Of a DNA stretch of 64,000 nt, positions 1 through 12,366 are shown one piece after another (the first letter of the stretch is position 1; every line of letters starts with the position of its first letter). The notes under the pieces were generated by a model. The model saw only the letters and a program-made list of their open reading frames with translations, was not told the origin of the DNA and did not search any database. Origin of the DNA: Rotaria sordida (Eukaryota > Rotifera > Eurotatoria > Philodinida > Philodinidae); the NCBI GenBank assembly GCA_905250125.1, contig CAJNOL010000854.1:34469-98468 (forward strand). Reading direction: 5' to 3'. Made by a program: the position numbers and the translations under genes.

Positions 1-2176
1 ATTTGTCAATATAACAACACAACGTGGAAAATGTCAACTATTACAAAGGCATGTCTTTTTTCTTTCTTCCGAGTTGTTTTCTTGCAGAAGAGCAGGCAAA
101 ACAATGAATTTCAACATTCAAAACTCCAAACGTTACTAATATTATAGGTAAAGATGTCGTGTGTACTTTTTTTTGCCGTTGTTCGCTAAGAAATTATTTG
201 AGACTTTACTGCACAATCAACTACCTCATAAAAATCAGATACAGATAATAAAATGGTGAGTTGAGTGAATATTTATAATCTTGACGTATGAAGAATTTCA
301 ATTCAACTAACTTTTTACATTCATTAAACTACTCGAGTGAAGATATTCATTGACGAATATCTGCAAAATGTACTTATGTGAGGTCTATACAGGCTAGCTG
401 TTCATAGACCTGACCGACAGATGACAAACTATGGGCCATTTTCAGCTGGACTATATCTTTCATGAGTTGTCTTGAGTCTTGCTTATCAATCTGTCTGTGA
501 CAACGTATGTATTTTTTCTTTTGAAAATACAAATATTATAATGATACTTGAATGCAAGTATAATATTTCTTTATAAGAAGTTGCTACGATAGACTGTTTA
601 CGTTGTCTGGTACATACTCACGAGGTACTGTGTTCGAGTCTAAGCGCATCACCAGCCACTGAACGGTTGTTTACTTCAGATTACCGATTCGATAGTATGC
701 TGACCACATAGGAACATACGCTGGCCCTTGAGATTAGTACGAAGTTAGTCATTGTACATGGAGAACTCTAACAATTGAGTGAAAGATTTTCTAAGTTGGA
801 TTAGCTCTCTGTTGAGAGCTATAGCTAATAATAGTTGTAGAGAAGATATCAAGCTAACGAAACTGCTGTTCGGCAGCACTCTATACCACGAGATAGTCGA
901 AAGTTGGTGTATTCTTTCTTCTTCTTAAGAATGCAAAAATCTCATTTATACTGAAATGAGATATTCAGACATAAACATTTGTTGATTAATATAGTATGTA
1001 TGCATAGAAAAAAAGACAACTAGGACAGTTAGCATTTTAAAAAAGTCTATTTTTGATTCAGGGGATCTTTGATATATTTCATGAATCAGTTAAAAAAGGG
1101 ATATCCAAGTTAGATATTTTACGGTAATGTGTTTAAAAATCAGAAGATGATAAGAATTAAGCAACAATTTATACAAAAGAATACCAATAAGCAATTAAAA
1201 ATCGTGAGCAGTAACTGATCGAAATCTCTAAACTAAATAGATAAGGATCACTGTACAATATAGTCATATTCTATTATTATGCATGATTTTGCTGAGCGAA
1301 AATGACAAAATTCATTTCTCATTTTCTTTAATCAAATGTATTTCATTTATTTTTGAAGATGTCATTTACTCCTCGAATAGTGAACTGTTTTTCTTCACCA
1401 TTTAAAGAAAAACATGACAGGTAGACCTAATAGCTTGTTTGAATCTATCATACTAGCGCTAAAACATTCTGCGAGTATTCCTCAGATAAATGAAGTGCGG
1501 CGGGTTTCAGCTAAAAAACTTCGGAAAATAGTTGGAACTTGGAAGCTGGAATCCGTTGATCGAATTTTTCCAGTTCTGACTGTAACTGACCAGAGTCAGC
1601 CACAGAACTCAATTATCGGACTTTTGCTTCTATCAGCCGGAAATTATGTCTTTCCAAAGGATTTCTGCTAGAAAATCACGGATCCGAGTGTCAGAACTAT
1701 TGAACTCGGTCATTAATCTTATTTATGTTGGTATTTGAATATCTGAGTGCGATATTGGAGTACTGTACTCTGGATAATGAATTTTGAATGGGTACTCCTA
1801 TAGAATTTTTATCTACTCTACTGTTTTTTACGTAAGATACTCATTTATCCGTATCCTGTTCTGTATTGTTGTACTACATGGGATTTCATTTAAATATTAA
1901 AATGAATAGCTAAAACCTGCAACAAAAATATGAATTTTAGGAAAAATAATCAATTGACCAACGGAAAACATTACTTTATCTTCATTGTTTCTTTTTAAAC
2001 TAACGTATAAAGATAAAAAGAAATTATCTTTGGAAAATACAATTAAGTATTTAATTTTTTATTATGAAAAATTAAAAAGATGTTCAACTTTATTTTGTAA
2101 AAATAAACATTCTTTTTATCATTATCTCATGAAGTAAGAGTAAATAAAGACATACCTATAGATAACAGTACAATGT

Positions 2177-2413
2177 ATGAAAAGTGAAATGAATAATAAA
2201 CTGTTCAGAGAATTTGAGACATACAATAATAAAAAAAGGAATAGTGTTGATTACTATACAAACGAACAATTTCGAAGACACCATTCGTCTAAGTACTATG
2301 AATGGCTTATCCATCGAAATAGAATAGAAGAAAATCTTTTCTTTATTTTCCATTTAATTATGTACATCATTTTTCTTTTTTTCTTAGCATCCGTTTATTT
2401 TTGTGCATATTAA
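2177..2413 (+). CDS. possible small membrane protein (78 aa), doubtful
   Basis: This frame starts with ATG and encodes a polar, charged N-terminal half of about 50 residues followed by one long hydrophobic stretch (about residues 54-76, rich in F, I, L and Y), then a stop. That layout would fit a small tail-anchored membrane protein. I recognise no family. The surrounding sequence shows no promoter or splice evidence, and in AT-rich DNA a hydrophobic tail can come from T-rich sequence by chance. It is listed because its composition is less random than neighbouring frames; it is probably not a gene. Confidence 0.15.
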   Translation: MKSEMNNKLFREFETYNNKKRNSVDYYTNEQFRRHHSSKYYEWLIHRNRIEENLFFIFHLIMYIIFLFFLASVYFCAY

Positions 2414-3025
2414 TACAAAAGGTATTTTGATAAATATTCATAAAAAAAACACAAGTATGAGTACTATATTGATTGCTCATGTTTTTTGTCTATGAATAAA
2501 TCTGTAAGGAAAACTTCATACAAGTATTCGCTTGAGTAAACCAAAAGTATCAAAAAAACATGAAATCATTCGATTATTCCTTTAATTCAATTTAATATTC
2601 ATCATGATAAATTCTATTCGCTGAATAAGTACATTCACTAGGAGAGTTTCAAGAGATTTATGAGATTAACAATTCATTTTCAATAGACTTTGACAAATCA
2701 AGTGTTCTAAAAGTAACATTAATTAGGAAGACTTACGTCGAGTTATTCATAAAACTAGCAAGATTATTATAAATAAAGGATGTATACAATATATTTTTCA
2801 AGGTACTTTTTTCTAACACCTGTTTAGAGAGCATATTTCTATCATTGAGTATTTTACTGCATTGTATTTATTGAATTAGTATAATCGATTTCAATGAAAC
2901 AAACCTGTTGGAATAAAGAATACTTATTTGTTGTGATTTCGAATTCTTAAAATACTTGATTTTTTCCTGTTTGTTCTTGCTATTAAGAATTTAAAACAAT
3001 GAAGCATAGAACAAAATCAAACATA

Positions 3026-3670
3026 CAGTCGGTACCAAAATTATTCGACAGAGTTTATTTTCAATTTTGTTTCCGCTGTTGTAGGCGCTAGAAACAATTT
3101 AAATAGTGATTTAAATAGAGAAAATTATTTCAAAAAGGAAATATAAGGAAATAAATATTATTATCAGGTTCTTAAAGACAGAAACTCCAGAAAAATAAAA
3201 AGCTAGTTTTTCAGCACTTAGAACGGATAAAAATTATTTCGCTTAGACTACATAGAATGATAGAGCAAACAATTATCTCATAATGAAATATTGTCCAGTT
3301 CACTATGAAATTTATTAGCTGAGATACAGCAATCTTACAAAAGCTTCGAAAATTGTTTTTCTCCAATTTCCTATAGAAAAATCATTTTTTGACTTTTAAA
3401 TAAAGTGTTGTATCTCAGCCAAAAAACATCACAGATAACTTGACAATGTCTCATTTTGTAGAGGATGGTTTACTCCATCGTTCTATATAGTCTAAACAAA
3501 ATTGTATTTATGCACTCTCGGTGTTGAAAAACTGAAGTTTGGGTTTATCTGGAGTTGCTATCTTTGCGAATCTGATAATAATTTTTATTTCCTGGATTGT
3601 TTCTAATGCTTATGCCAGCGTTAAAAAAATTGAAATTAAATCTTGTTGAATAATTTTTGGTACTCATTAT
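3026..3670. mobile_element. foldback MITE with Tc1/mariner-like ends
   Basis: The left end reads CAGTCGGTACCAAAATTATT just after a TA dinucleotide, and the right end (about 3645-3665) carries the diverged reverse complement ending TTTTTGGTACT. The two halves match each other as inverted copies almost to the centre: for example GAAACTCCAGA near 3182 against its complement near 3550, and the GCTGAGATACA motif near 3320 against its complement near 3410. There is no transposase reading frame. The terminal motif and TA target resemble Tc1/mariner elements, so I read it as a non-autonomous, nearly fully palindromic derivative of about 640 bases. Confidence 0.75.
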
Positions 3671-6183
3671 TTATACTGATATACATACGTTGATAAAGAA
3701 TTTCAATGTAGTAAATTTCTAACATTTGCTAAATTCTGCAATATACATTTCATATAGAAAATAAAAACTTCTTATTTTAGATTAAAAGAAGTGATCGATA
3801 GAAAAGGTAGACAATAAATAACATTACGAAAAAGAGCGGAAAATAGCTCCCCTTTGGTTCATTCAAATGAATTAATGGCTTGACAAGTAATAGAAGTTTA
3901 TGCAAAGTTTTTTCTTTTATACGAAAAAATATAAAAAAATACTACCAATAAATATTATTGTTGACTTCCATAAAGAAATTCGACCTGTTGTCAAGTAAGA
4001 AAAATACATGTATAACACTCAAATATTCATTTTCAGTTGTCATCTAAGAAAATGAAAAAGGAAGACATCGAAACAAATTTTTCTAATGATATTATAATAA
4101 TCCACATAGAAAAAATTTTTAGGATTAATTAGTTCAAAAGTCAACAGTTGCAACATTTCGAATTTTCAAATATGGAACACAGGTTTTTGCAAGTAAGTTG
4201 GTAGTTTATATTTATCGAAGACAGATTCCAAAATTTAAATAAATTAATACTGAAAATTCACTCTAACGGATGATGCAGATTAAACTGCACAATATCATAT
4301 GTTTTTTTGGCACTTAGATTCACTTTCAGAGGGTCATGCGATAGCGAATTTTTCGTTCTACAAAAGGGTTAAAAAAGGACAGAAAATAGTGGAAATTTCT
4401 TTTTTAACAACGAACTTCTAAAATAGCAATCATGCTGCAAAATTCTGCATCTTTTGATATATATTTCAGAAGAAATATTTTCGAGAATAATCATGAAGTA
4501 AAACCTACAAAAAAAATCTTGTCTGACAGGATTATGTGATTGTTCTTTTTTCATTTCGATACGATCTAATCGTTTGTACTCTTCGACTTAGCAGTGACAA
4601 CATTTTGTTCAGAATTACATTTCACATCCAACGGCGCGTGAATCACTGTTTCATACGCTAAAACTCGCCTAGGAACACATGTTTTCCCTACATGCGTAGA
4701 AAGATATCAATAGGTTTTAGTTTCAAGCTTTTTTCTCATGAACTATGGTACCAGAAATCTTGAAAAGGTTGTAGAAACGGAGAGCATAAAACTTTCTATC
4801 CATTGACGTTAACTGCGTTACTTTTTGAACTGGTATTCATGAACCAAGACTTCCACACATTGATAAATATTTGCGAAAAATTGAAAATCACAGTTAGACG
4901 ATCGAGCAGGCGTTGGTATTTTAAATTTTGCTTCAACAAGAAAAATCTATTTAAAAACCAAACGAAACAATTTTGTAGAATGAAAAATTCTCTATTGAAT
5001 CACTTTCTGAAAGTATATCGGAATTACCCAAAAAAGAAAATTATATTATCTTATTTAATCTGCGTTATCCATTATGTGCATTAATGTAATAACATTCATA
5101 AAATCTGTTGTTTATTGCTGTTTTTTTTATTCTCTTAGGTAGCAATTGAAAAATATATTCAAGTGCTACATACGTATTTTTCTTGCTTGACAACATGTCG
5201 AATTTCTTTAGTGAAATCTAAAATAGTATTTGTTTACATTATTCGTATGAAGAAAAAAAAACTTTGAATACACTTTTATTACTCACCAAAGCATCAACCC
5301 ATTCGCATAAATCGAAGCGAGGATATTTCAATCTTTTTTTTATCGCAGTGCTATTTATGGCTTATCTTGCATAAAATAACATAAAGATTTTATTTACAAT
5401 TTTTTTCTTCTCTTTTATAAAGTGCAGGACAATATTTTAAGTTGTTAAAATAACATCTTTGCTTTTCTTTGGTATAGGCACGTAGAAAATGTTGAATTCT
5501 TTTACTTTTTCTTTGAGACAAGAAGAATAAATAATTCAAAACACATGAATGTTCTTTATTCCCGATTCTAAAGAATTTAATAAGTACTCGATCAAACACA
5601 AGTATTGGATATTTTGGCATATGCATTCTATTGTTCTTACTGCTCTTTAGACCATAATTTCGAGCTTAGATAAGTCATATGTCTCCACCATTTTTTTTTC
5701 TTCATATTTTATGCAGAACTATAATTTTATAAAATTCTGTTATGCTGGATCATAATTGCAGTGAAATATCTATGTTTGTTCAGTATGGAAACGTCATCTG
5801 CTACTATTCAAGTTACATACTGATTGTAACTTGCAGTCAATTTGATCTTATCAACGTTTAGCTTTTTCTATTTTAATTCGGATACCTTAAATAATGTTTT
5901 TTTTCCAAAAAAATAACGTATACCTAATTTTTTTCTTCAAATTATTATTCCAATTTTTTTTTTGACCTCGAATAATAAAATTGATAAGTCTTTAGAAGAA
6001 GACCAGACTGAAAAAAAATGACGAGCCTGTTCTAAAAATTAGTTCGTTAACATCAATGCAGTTTTTCTATGTTATACATACAGTGATTTCTAAGAGATTA
6101 TGAATTTATATAACAACATATTATTATTTTAGTGTTAGTTCTTATAAGATTCATTTGAATAAAGCCGAATACTAAACGAATCG

Positions 6184-9100
6184 ATGGCCATATTATCAAA
6201 ATATAATATAGAAAAGTATCAATTCGATATTGATGTCCGAAAAAAACATCAACTCTATGGAATGTCAGGAAAATTAATATATGAAGGTAAATGGATATCA
6301 AGAAGAGATGATCCAATAATTATTGTTGAAATGAATGAAACAATTGCTGAAAGTGAAGCTCGGTTTTATTTAGAATTAAATAGTCATAATAATATTATTC
6401 ATACACTTGGTTATGTTGAAAATAGTTTAAATTTAACTATATTTATACAAGAATTTGCACAATTAACAGATTTAGCTGGTGTCTTAATGGATAATCAATT
6501 TATTATTTCTCAAACAATATTAATTGAAATGTTTTTACAGATTGCTGATGCAATGAGTTATATTACAAGTAAAAAGATTGTACATGGTGATTTAGGTTGT
6601 CGAAATGTACTTGTTTTTCAACTGGATCCATCTCAAACAAAAAATAATTTAGTTAAAATAACTGATTTTGGTCTTGCACGTTGGATCGATCAACCATCTT
6701 CTCATCAAGATCAATTAGTTATTCCAATTCGATATTGTGCACCAGAAATTCTTCAAAATAATCGTCATGAAGAGTATTCAGAAAAATCTGATATCTATTC
6801 AATGGGTGTTCTAATTTGGGAAGCTTTATCAAATAGTGAAATTCCTTATTCATCAATTCCTAAAGATGATGATGTCAAACAAATGAAATTAAATAATGAA
6901 AAACTTCAAAAGCCACATACTTGTGATCATCAACTATGGACATTAATGAATAATTGTTGGAATAATAATCCTAGAGATCGACCTAGTTTTGAACTAATTA
7001 AACAAAGATTATCGAATATGAAAGTTTCTGATAATCGAGATCTTCGAAGTTTTGTTTCATTTCATGAGTAAGAAATTTTTCTTAGTTTATATCTAGTAGA
7101 CAATTATTAATAGATATTAATAGTTTATCAGTTTTCTTCTAGTAATTTTAAAATAATTACAAAATATTCAATCATAGGAATGAGATACTTATCTATTCTA
7201 ATTCAACTATTTTCTTATTAGATAAAAGCAATTCTTTAATATTTTTATTATGTTACACAGATTTTTCACAACTAATGTAAAAAAATGTGCATAACAAATC
7301 TTTCTTGAGAGTTTATATATAGTAAAGAAGATCCTAATTAATTACAGTATTAAATAATTCAATTTATACATCTTAATTGGTACTAGTCAATTTTCATTTA
7401 TATTTTCTGTATATCTGTTATTCTGATTTTTTTTCAATTATCTGAAAGAAAAAAACAGGTTTTGCATCGTAAATCAAAGCTTTTGTATTTTAATAGTATT
7501 ATCCGATCCCAAATGAAAGGCAGGTTACCATTTTCAAATAACTTTTGATAGGAACGAGATAGAGAACTGCAGCTTTCACCATTCAAAAGAGCGATGTCCG
7601 GGCCATCCATCGATATAGAACTCATTAAGATGAAAGATGTTTTTTTATCGGTACCTTTGGATCAATACTTTCTCCTTTGAGTATTGCCATGAATTTTCAC
7701 AATCATCTCAACTCAAATTATGTCTGAATGTGGCTCAAATCACCATTTTTTCGCTATAAAATCATCACATATTTCATTATCTCTCAACCTCTTCTTTTAA
7801 ACGAATTTAAGAAAAAGCAAATGTTAATTTTATAGTGAAAAAAGGGTGATTTGTGCTCCATTTTGACATAATTTGAGTTGAGATTATTTTGAAAATTGAT
7901 GACAATACTCAAAGAAAAAAGTATTGATCCAAAGATACCGAAAAAAAAGCAACTTTCGTCTTGATGAATTCTATGTTGATTGATAGCCCGAACATCGTTC
8001 TTTTAAATGGTAAAAATCGCAGCTCTCTATCTCGTTTCTATCAAAGGTGATTCGAAAAATGGTAACCTGCCTTGTATTTTGGATCGAATGATAGAAGAAA
8101 ACGGAGAGTAACCCAATCTATTCATCTAGTGGTTTAGAAACTTCACAATTGATCATTTATACTCTGGCTAATTATTATGCTGTTTTTGAATTCATCAAAT
8201 ATGAAAATTCTGGATCCTGTTCTGGTTGGATTTGTGTCAGGACCGATCCAATAGACTCTAGTTTCAGGATTTGAACAATATTAGTCTGCTGGATAATTCC
8301 TCTAACCAAATAGCTGAACTCTTCTAGATTTACTTTCCATCCATTTACGTCATATCTTCACAAATGATCACACGATTAGAGATCAAATATTATCTTGAGT
8401 TGTAATTCAAGATATCAATCTAAAGAATTTGTCAGAGCTTCGGTTGTAGTTAATCAACCTTCAATATTCAGCAGTAAATTTTTTATGGAAATGAGAATAA
8501 TTATAGTCTATAATTGAAATGAATTGATTAATCTTTTCATTAAGGCCACCAGCACATTATGAATATGAACTTGATATTGACATAGAAATGCATGATTTAT
8601 TGAATGGTCAATTTGGTAAAACGTATGAAGCAGAATGGATATCAAGAGAAGAAAGACCAATTGTCTTAATTGTAATGGATAAAGAACCATCAGAATATGA
8701 AGCATTAGTTTATACAAACTTTAATCTTCATCATCATATTCTTTATACATTTGGATTTGTTGAAAACAATCGTGGATTAATTTTGTTATTGCAAGAAAGA
8801 GCACTTCATGGGAATCTTCAAGTATTGTTAAATAATCGACAATTTCAACCATTACCAATAGTACTCATTACAATCTTCTTGCAAATTGTGGAAGCTATGA
8901 TTTATGTTATTAGCAAAGATATTGTACATGGTAACTTGTGTTGTGCCAATGTTCTTGTCTTTCAAATGCATCCTTCTGAATCAACAGAAAATTTATTTAA
9001 ACTAACAAACTTTAGTTTGGCACATAAAAATGATCCATCCTTCGTTGATGATAGACGACTTCCTATTCCTGTACGATATTGTGCTCCAGAAATTCTTCGA

Positions 9101-12100
9101 AGTGCAGGCCGATCAAATTATTCTGAACTATCAGATGTTTATTCAATGGGTGTTTTGATGTGGGAAGCTTGTTCAAATGGAAAACTTCCATATGAATCCT
9201 TAAAAACTAATAGTGAAATTCGACAACGAAAATTGAATGGTGAAAAATTATCAAAGCCATTTATGTGCGATAGACAAATTTGGTCTATCATAGAAGATTG
9301 TTGGCATAATGAACCACAACTACGATATAATTTCAAAGATATGAAAAAACGTTTCTTCAATGTTCGTCGCGAGTAAGTAACAACTAGAACAAAGAATGTA
9401 TAGGCAGTTAAATATTACAATAATAAATTAAGTTTATCTTCAAGAAGTTAAAATATAATTTCTATTTTCTAGTTCAATAGAAACTTCTCAATATGAACTA
9501 AATGTCAATGTCAAACAAAGACGTCCACTTAATGGTAATAATGGAAAGTTTTATGAAGCAGATTGGATTCCAAAGAAAGATCCACCAATTATTCTAATTG
9601 TTATGGATGAAGAAATAGCAGAACAAGAAGCTTCATTTTATATGAAATTTAATTCTCATTCTCATATTGTTCATACTTTTGGCTTTGTTAAAAATGATCT
9701 TAAATTAACCATGTTATTACAAGAGCGAGCACTTTATGGTGATCTGCAAACATTATTACAAAATGGAAAGTTTCAACCATCAGGCGAAGTACTCGTAGCA
9801 ATCTTTTTACAGATCATTGATGCGATGATTTACATTACTAGTCAAGGAATTGTACATGGTGATTTGCGTTGTATCAATGTGCTTGTCTTTGAAATGAATT
9901 CATCTGACTCAAAAAGAAATCTTGTTAAATTAACTAATTTTCGTATGTCTTGTGAAAAGGATCAGTCAGTTTCAAACAAAAGAGTGCCTCAGAATCTAAT
10001 GCAATATTGTGCACCAGAAATTCGTCGAAATCAAGATAGATCGAACTATTCTGAATTATCTGATGTTTATTCAATGGGTGTGTTAATGTGGCAAGCTTGT
10101 TCAAAAGGAGCCATTCCCAATGGAAGTCATACGAGTGATGATGATATTCAACAACGAAAATCGAATGAGGGTGAACTATCAAAACCGAAGGAATGTGATA
10201 GTCGACTATGGAGCGTCATAAAATATTGTTGGTATAATGAACCGAGTTTACGATTAAGCTTTGAACAATTGAAGATTCAACTTTTGAAAATTGATTTTAA
10301 GTAAGTGATTGAAGTACTTATTGATCAATCTTTGAACGAAGGAAAACGCTGTAGATTAAACTGAAATTTGCATCCATTCATTTAATTTACTTAAGTATTA
10401 TCGTGTAATAGCCAATTTCCATATGTGCACATTTGAAATAGTGTACAAAAGAAAAATAATCGTAGTCATCACTCATTTGAACAATATTTGTTGAAATTGA
10501 CGGATTTAAAAGTTTGTCTTAATTTTTCCAATAGGAGCTTTAAATTGAATCAAGCATTTCGAGATATTTTTGGAAGCAGTGATGAAAACTTTTGTTTGAA
10601 TGAATTTTTAAGAATTAAACATTATAAAATGTGGTTAGTAAAATATGTTCGATATAGAAAAGATTCATTGGATCTAGTTCAGATAATAAAATATTTCATT
10701 TGTTTTAGAACTAGTTTCTCTTCTTAAATGATTATTAATATAATTTGAAATTTTGTTTATGACCTTCTGCAAAATATTATCTTTAATTTATTTAGTATTA
10801 TCGATCGCATAAGTTGTCATCTCTGTAACAATGAGATTCCAGAGAATGAAATAGACAATCATCAGGTATAAATAATATCATTGAGATCATCATTATGTAG
10901 ATTTTGTTTTTTGAAGAAATCATGTTTACCAAAGCATATTTCACCAGAGAAGTACGAAAAAAAATTTTTTAATGATTATCGTAATAATTTCTTTTAATTT
11001 TTTCGACAAGACGTGTTCATTTTACTCGATGTAATTATTGTGGTGAACGATGTCTTGGTAGTCAATTAGAAGAACATCAGGTATAAATACTATTGTCAAC
11101 TTTTTTAACTGATATTTTGTTTTGTAGCAAGCATGCACATTAAAACCTCAGTATGTTAAATATTTTTCGTCTATGAACACTTATTTTTCACATATTTTTT
11201 CTAATATTTTTGTTTTTTTTGCTATACAGACCTATTCTTGGTGCTCGTTGTAATTATTGTGGCAACGAATATCAAAACAATGAAATAGTAGATCATCAGG
11301 TAGAGACAAAACTACTTTATATCTCACCATATATTTCTTTCGAAGAACTCTTGTCCATCGAGGGCTACTCCTCCTCTCAATTTTGAGTATGTCAACAATT
11401 ACTTTCCACAGATTAATCATTATATTTGTGTTATATAGACCTCTTCGGTTCACTCGTTGTCGTTATTGTAATCAAGAATATCTGGATGCTGAAATAAAGG
11501 ATCATTCGGTATGGATAAAATAATTCTTTTTATCATCGAATATATTTTTTTTCAAGAAATCCTGTCCATCAAGATCTGAACCTCCGGTGTCTCGGTCTCA
11601 GAAGTACGCAAAGAGTTGTCTATTAAAGACTGTAATTAAATTCAAAGTTATTTTTCGATATAGGCTTGTTCTTCAAAAAGATATCAGCAATCATCGTCGT
11701 CAATATCCAATACCTGAAATTAAAAAAAATGAGGTATGCAGATGAGATAATTGATTTCATCGATTTATATTTTATATTAAAGAGATCACGTTCACCAAAG
11801 TCGGAAACTGATACTCAGCAGTCTCTAAAGTATGCATACAGTTATTCTTTGATGATTACTATAACATTTTATACATTTTCTCGTACAGGTCTGTTCCTCA
11901 TAGCAACTGCAAATATTGCCATGGTGAATATCCGTCAATTAATATTAATAATCATGAAGTACATAGGCAAAAGTATTTCTTTTATCAATCTATTCTTTTT
12001 TCTTTTGAAGCAATCATGTTCATCGAGACCTACATCACAACGTTCAAAGTATGCAAAGAGTTATTTTTTTTAAAACTATTATAATAATTACATGATTTGT

Positions 12101-12366
12101 TTTTACTTAGACCTGCTACTGTTTCATGCAGATATTGCAATGAAAATTTTTTATTGCACACCATAGAAGCACATGAGGTATAGGAAGCATAAGGAATTTT
12201 ATTAATATTTATAATCTTTTGTAGAATACATGTCCATCGAAACCAAAGTATACATATAATCAGCTCCATTCACTAATGCTTTAATATGTTTATCGAATAT
12301 TTTTGTTGTAGATCTTGTATGGATCGGTTAAGTTCATGGTTCTGTCATTGTTGCGCAACAGACTAG
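6184..12366 (+). CDS. triple tyrosine-kinase-like protein with seven XAF1/TRAFD1-type zinc fingers
   Basis: Reconstructed as 19 exons, 3504 nt, 1167 aa. Exons: 6184-7067, 8545-9372, 9473-10300, 10466-10633 (3' end tentative), seven pairs between 10796 and 12247, and a last exon 12312-12366 ending in TAG. Each of the first three exons is one kinase-like domain; the second and third are both exactly 828 nt. Domain 1 has HGDLGCRN, DFG and CAPE but no beta-3 lysine. Domain 2 has HGN and NFS, domain 3 HGD and NFR, and both lack the lysine, so both look like pseudokinases. The C-terminal part is an array of C-x2-C-x11-H-x3-C fingers. Every kinase exon ends in phase 2 and joins a phase-2 acceptor, which is why I treat them as one gene. 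Exon 4 (about 56 aa) is unrecognised. Kinase domain plus XAF1/TRAFD1-like fingers suggests a signalling adaptor, perhaps in innate immunity or apoptosis; that role is inference. Confidence 0.8.
7501..8091. repeat. long imperfect palindrome in intron 1 of the kinase gene
   Basis: Bases about 7501-7775 and 7820-8091 are inverted copies of each other. Examples are GGCAGGTTACCATTTT near 7519 against AAAATGGTAACCTGCC near 8056, and TTGGATCAATACTTTCTCC near 7659 against its diverged complement near 7915. The arms are about 270 bases with scattered differences and small indels, around a short unmatched centre. The element fills much of a 1.5 kb intron, while the other introns of this gene are about 46 to 165 bases, so it is probably a foldback insertion. 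I see no coding capacity and could not identify a target-site duplication. Confidence 0.8.
10796..12247 (+). repeat. tandem array of seven two-exon zinc-finger units inside the kinase gene
   Basis: Finger exons: 10796-10865, 11011-11080, 11230-11299, 11439-11508, 11664-11733, 11889-11958 (all 70 nt) and 12111-12177 (67 nt). Linker exons carrying the fourth ligand: 10917-10951, 11128-11150, 11346-11386, 11557-11603, 11783-11829, 12011-12048, 12225-12247. Each finger exon enters in phase 2 and leaves in phase 0 just after the metal-binding His and one more residue. Each linker exon enters in phase 0, supplies the last Cys and leaves in phase 2. Unit spacing is about 210-230 bases. This pattern is what serial duplication of a two-exon module would give. 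Confidence 0.85.

Larger units (their letters stand above)
1..6183. other. intergenic region, no convincing gene
   Basis: AT-rich DNA with short, stop-limited reading frames of low-complexity composition. I see no exon chain with matched splice phases and no recognisable domain. The only clear structure is the foldback element at 3026-3670. A short frame at 1414-1671 has an ATG but no family resemblance and no splice context, so I do not call it. The 5' part of the kinase gene could extend a little into the right edge, but the ATG at 6184 is a reasonable start. Confidence 0.6.

Noticed and set aside
630-660. tRNA-like B box (GTTCGAGTC) near 634
   Set aside because: No acceptor, D or anticodon stem can be drawn around it and the T-arm stem does not pair.
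7434-7625. Minus-strand 63-residue frame in intron 1 of the kinase gene
   Set aside because: It lies largely within one arm of the foldback palindrome and has no coding character.
6184-10304. Reading the three kinase-like frames as three separate tandem kinase genes
   Set aside because: Each frame ends at a strong GTAAG donor in phase 2 and the next domain starts after an acceptor in the matching phase, with no start codon at the beginning of domains 2 and 3; one multi-domain gene explains this better.
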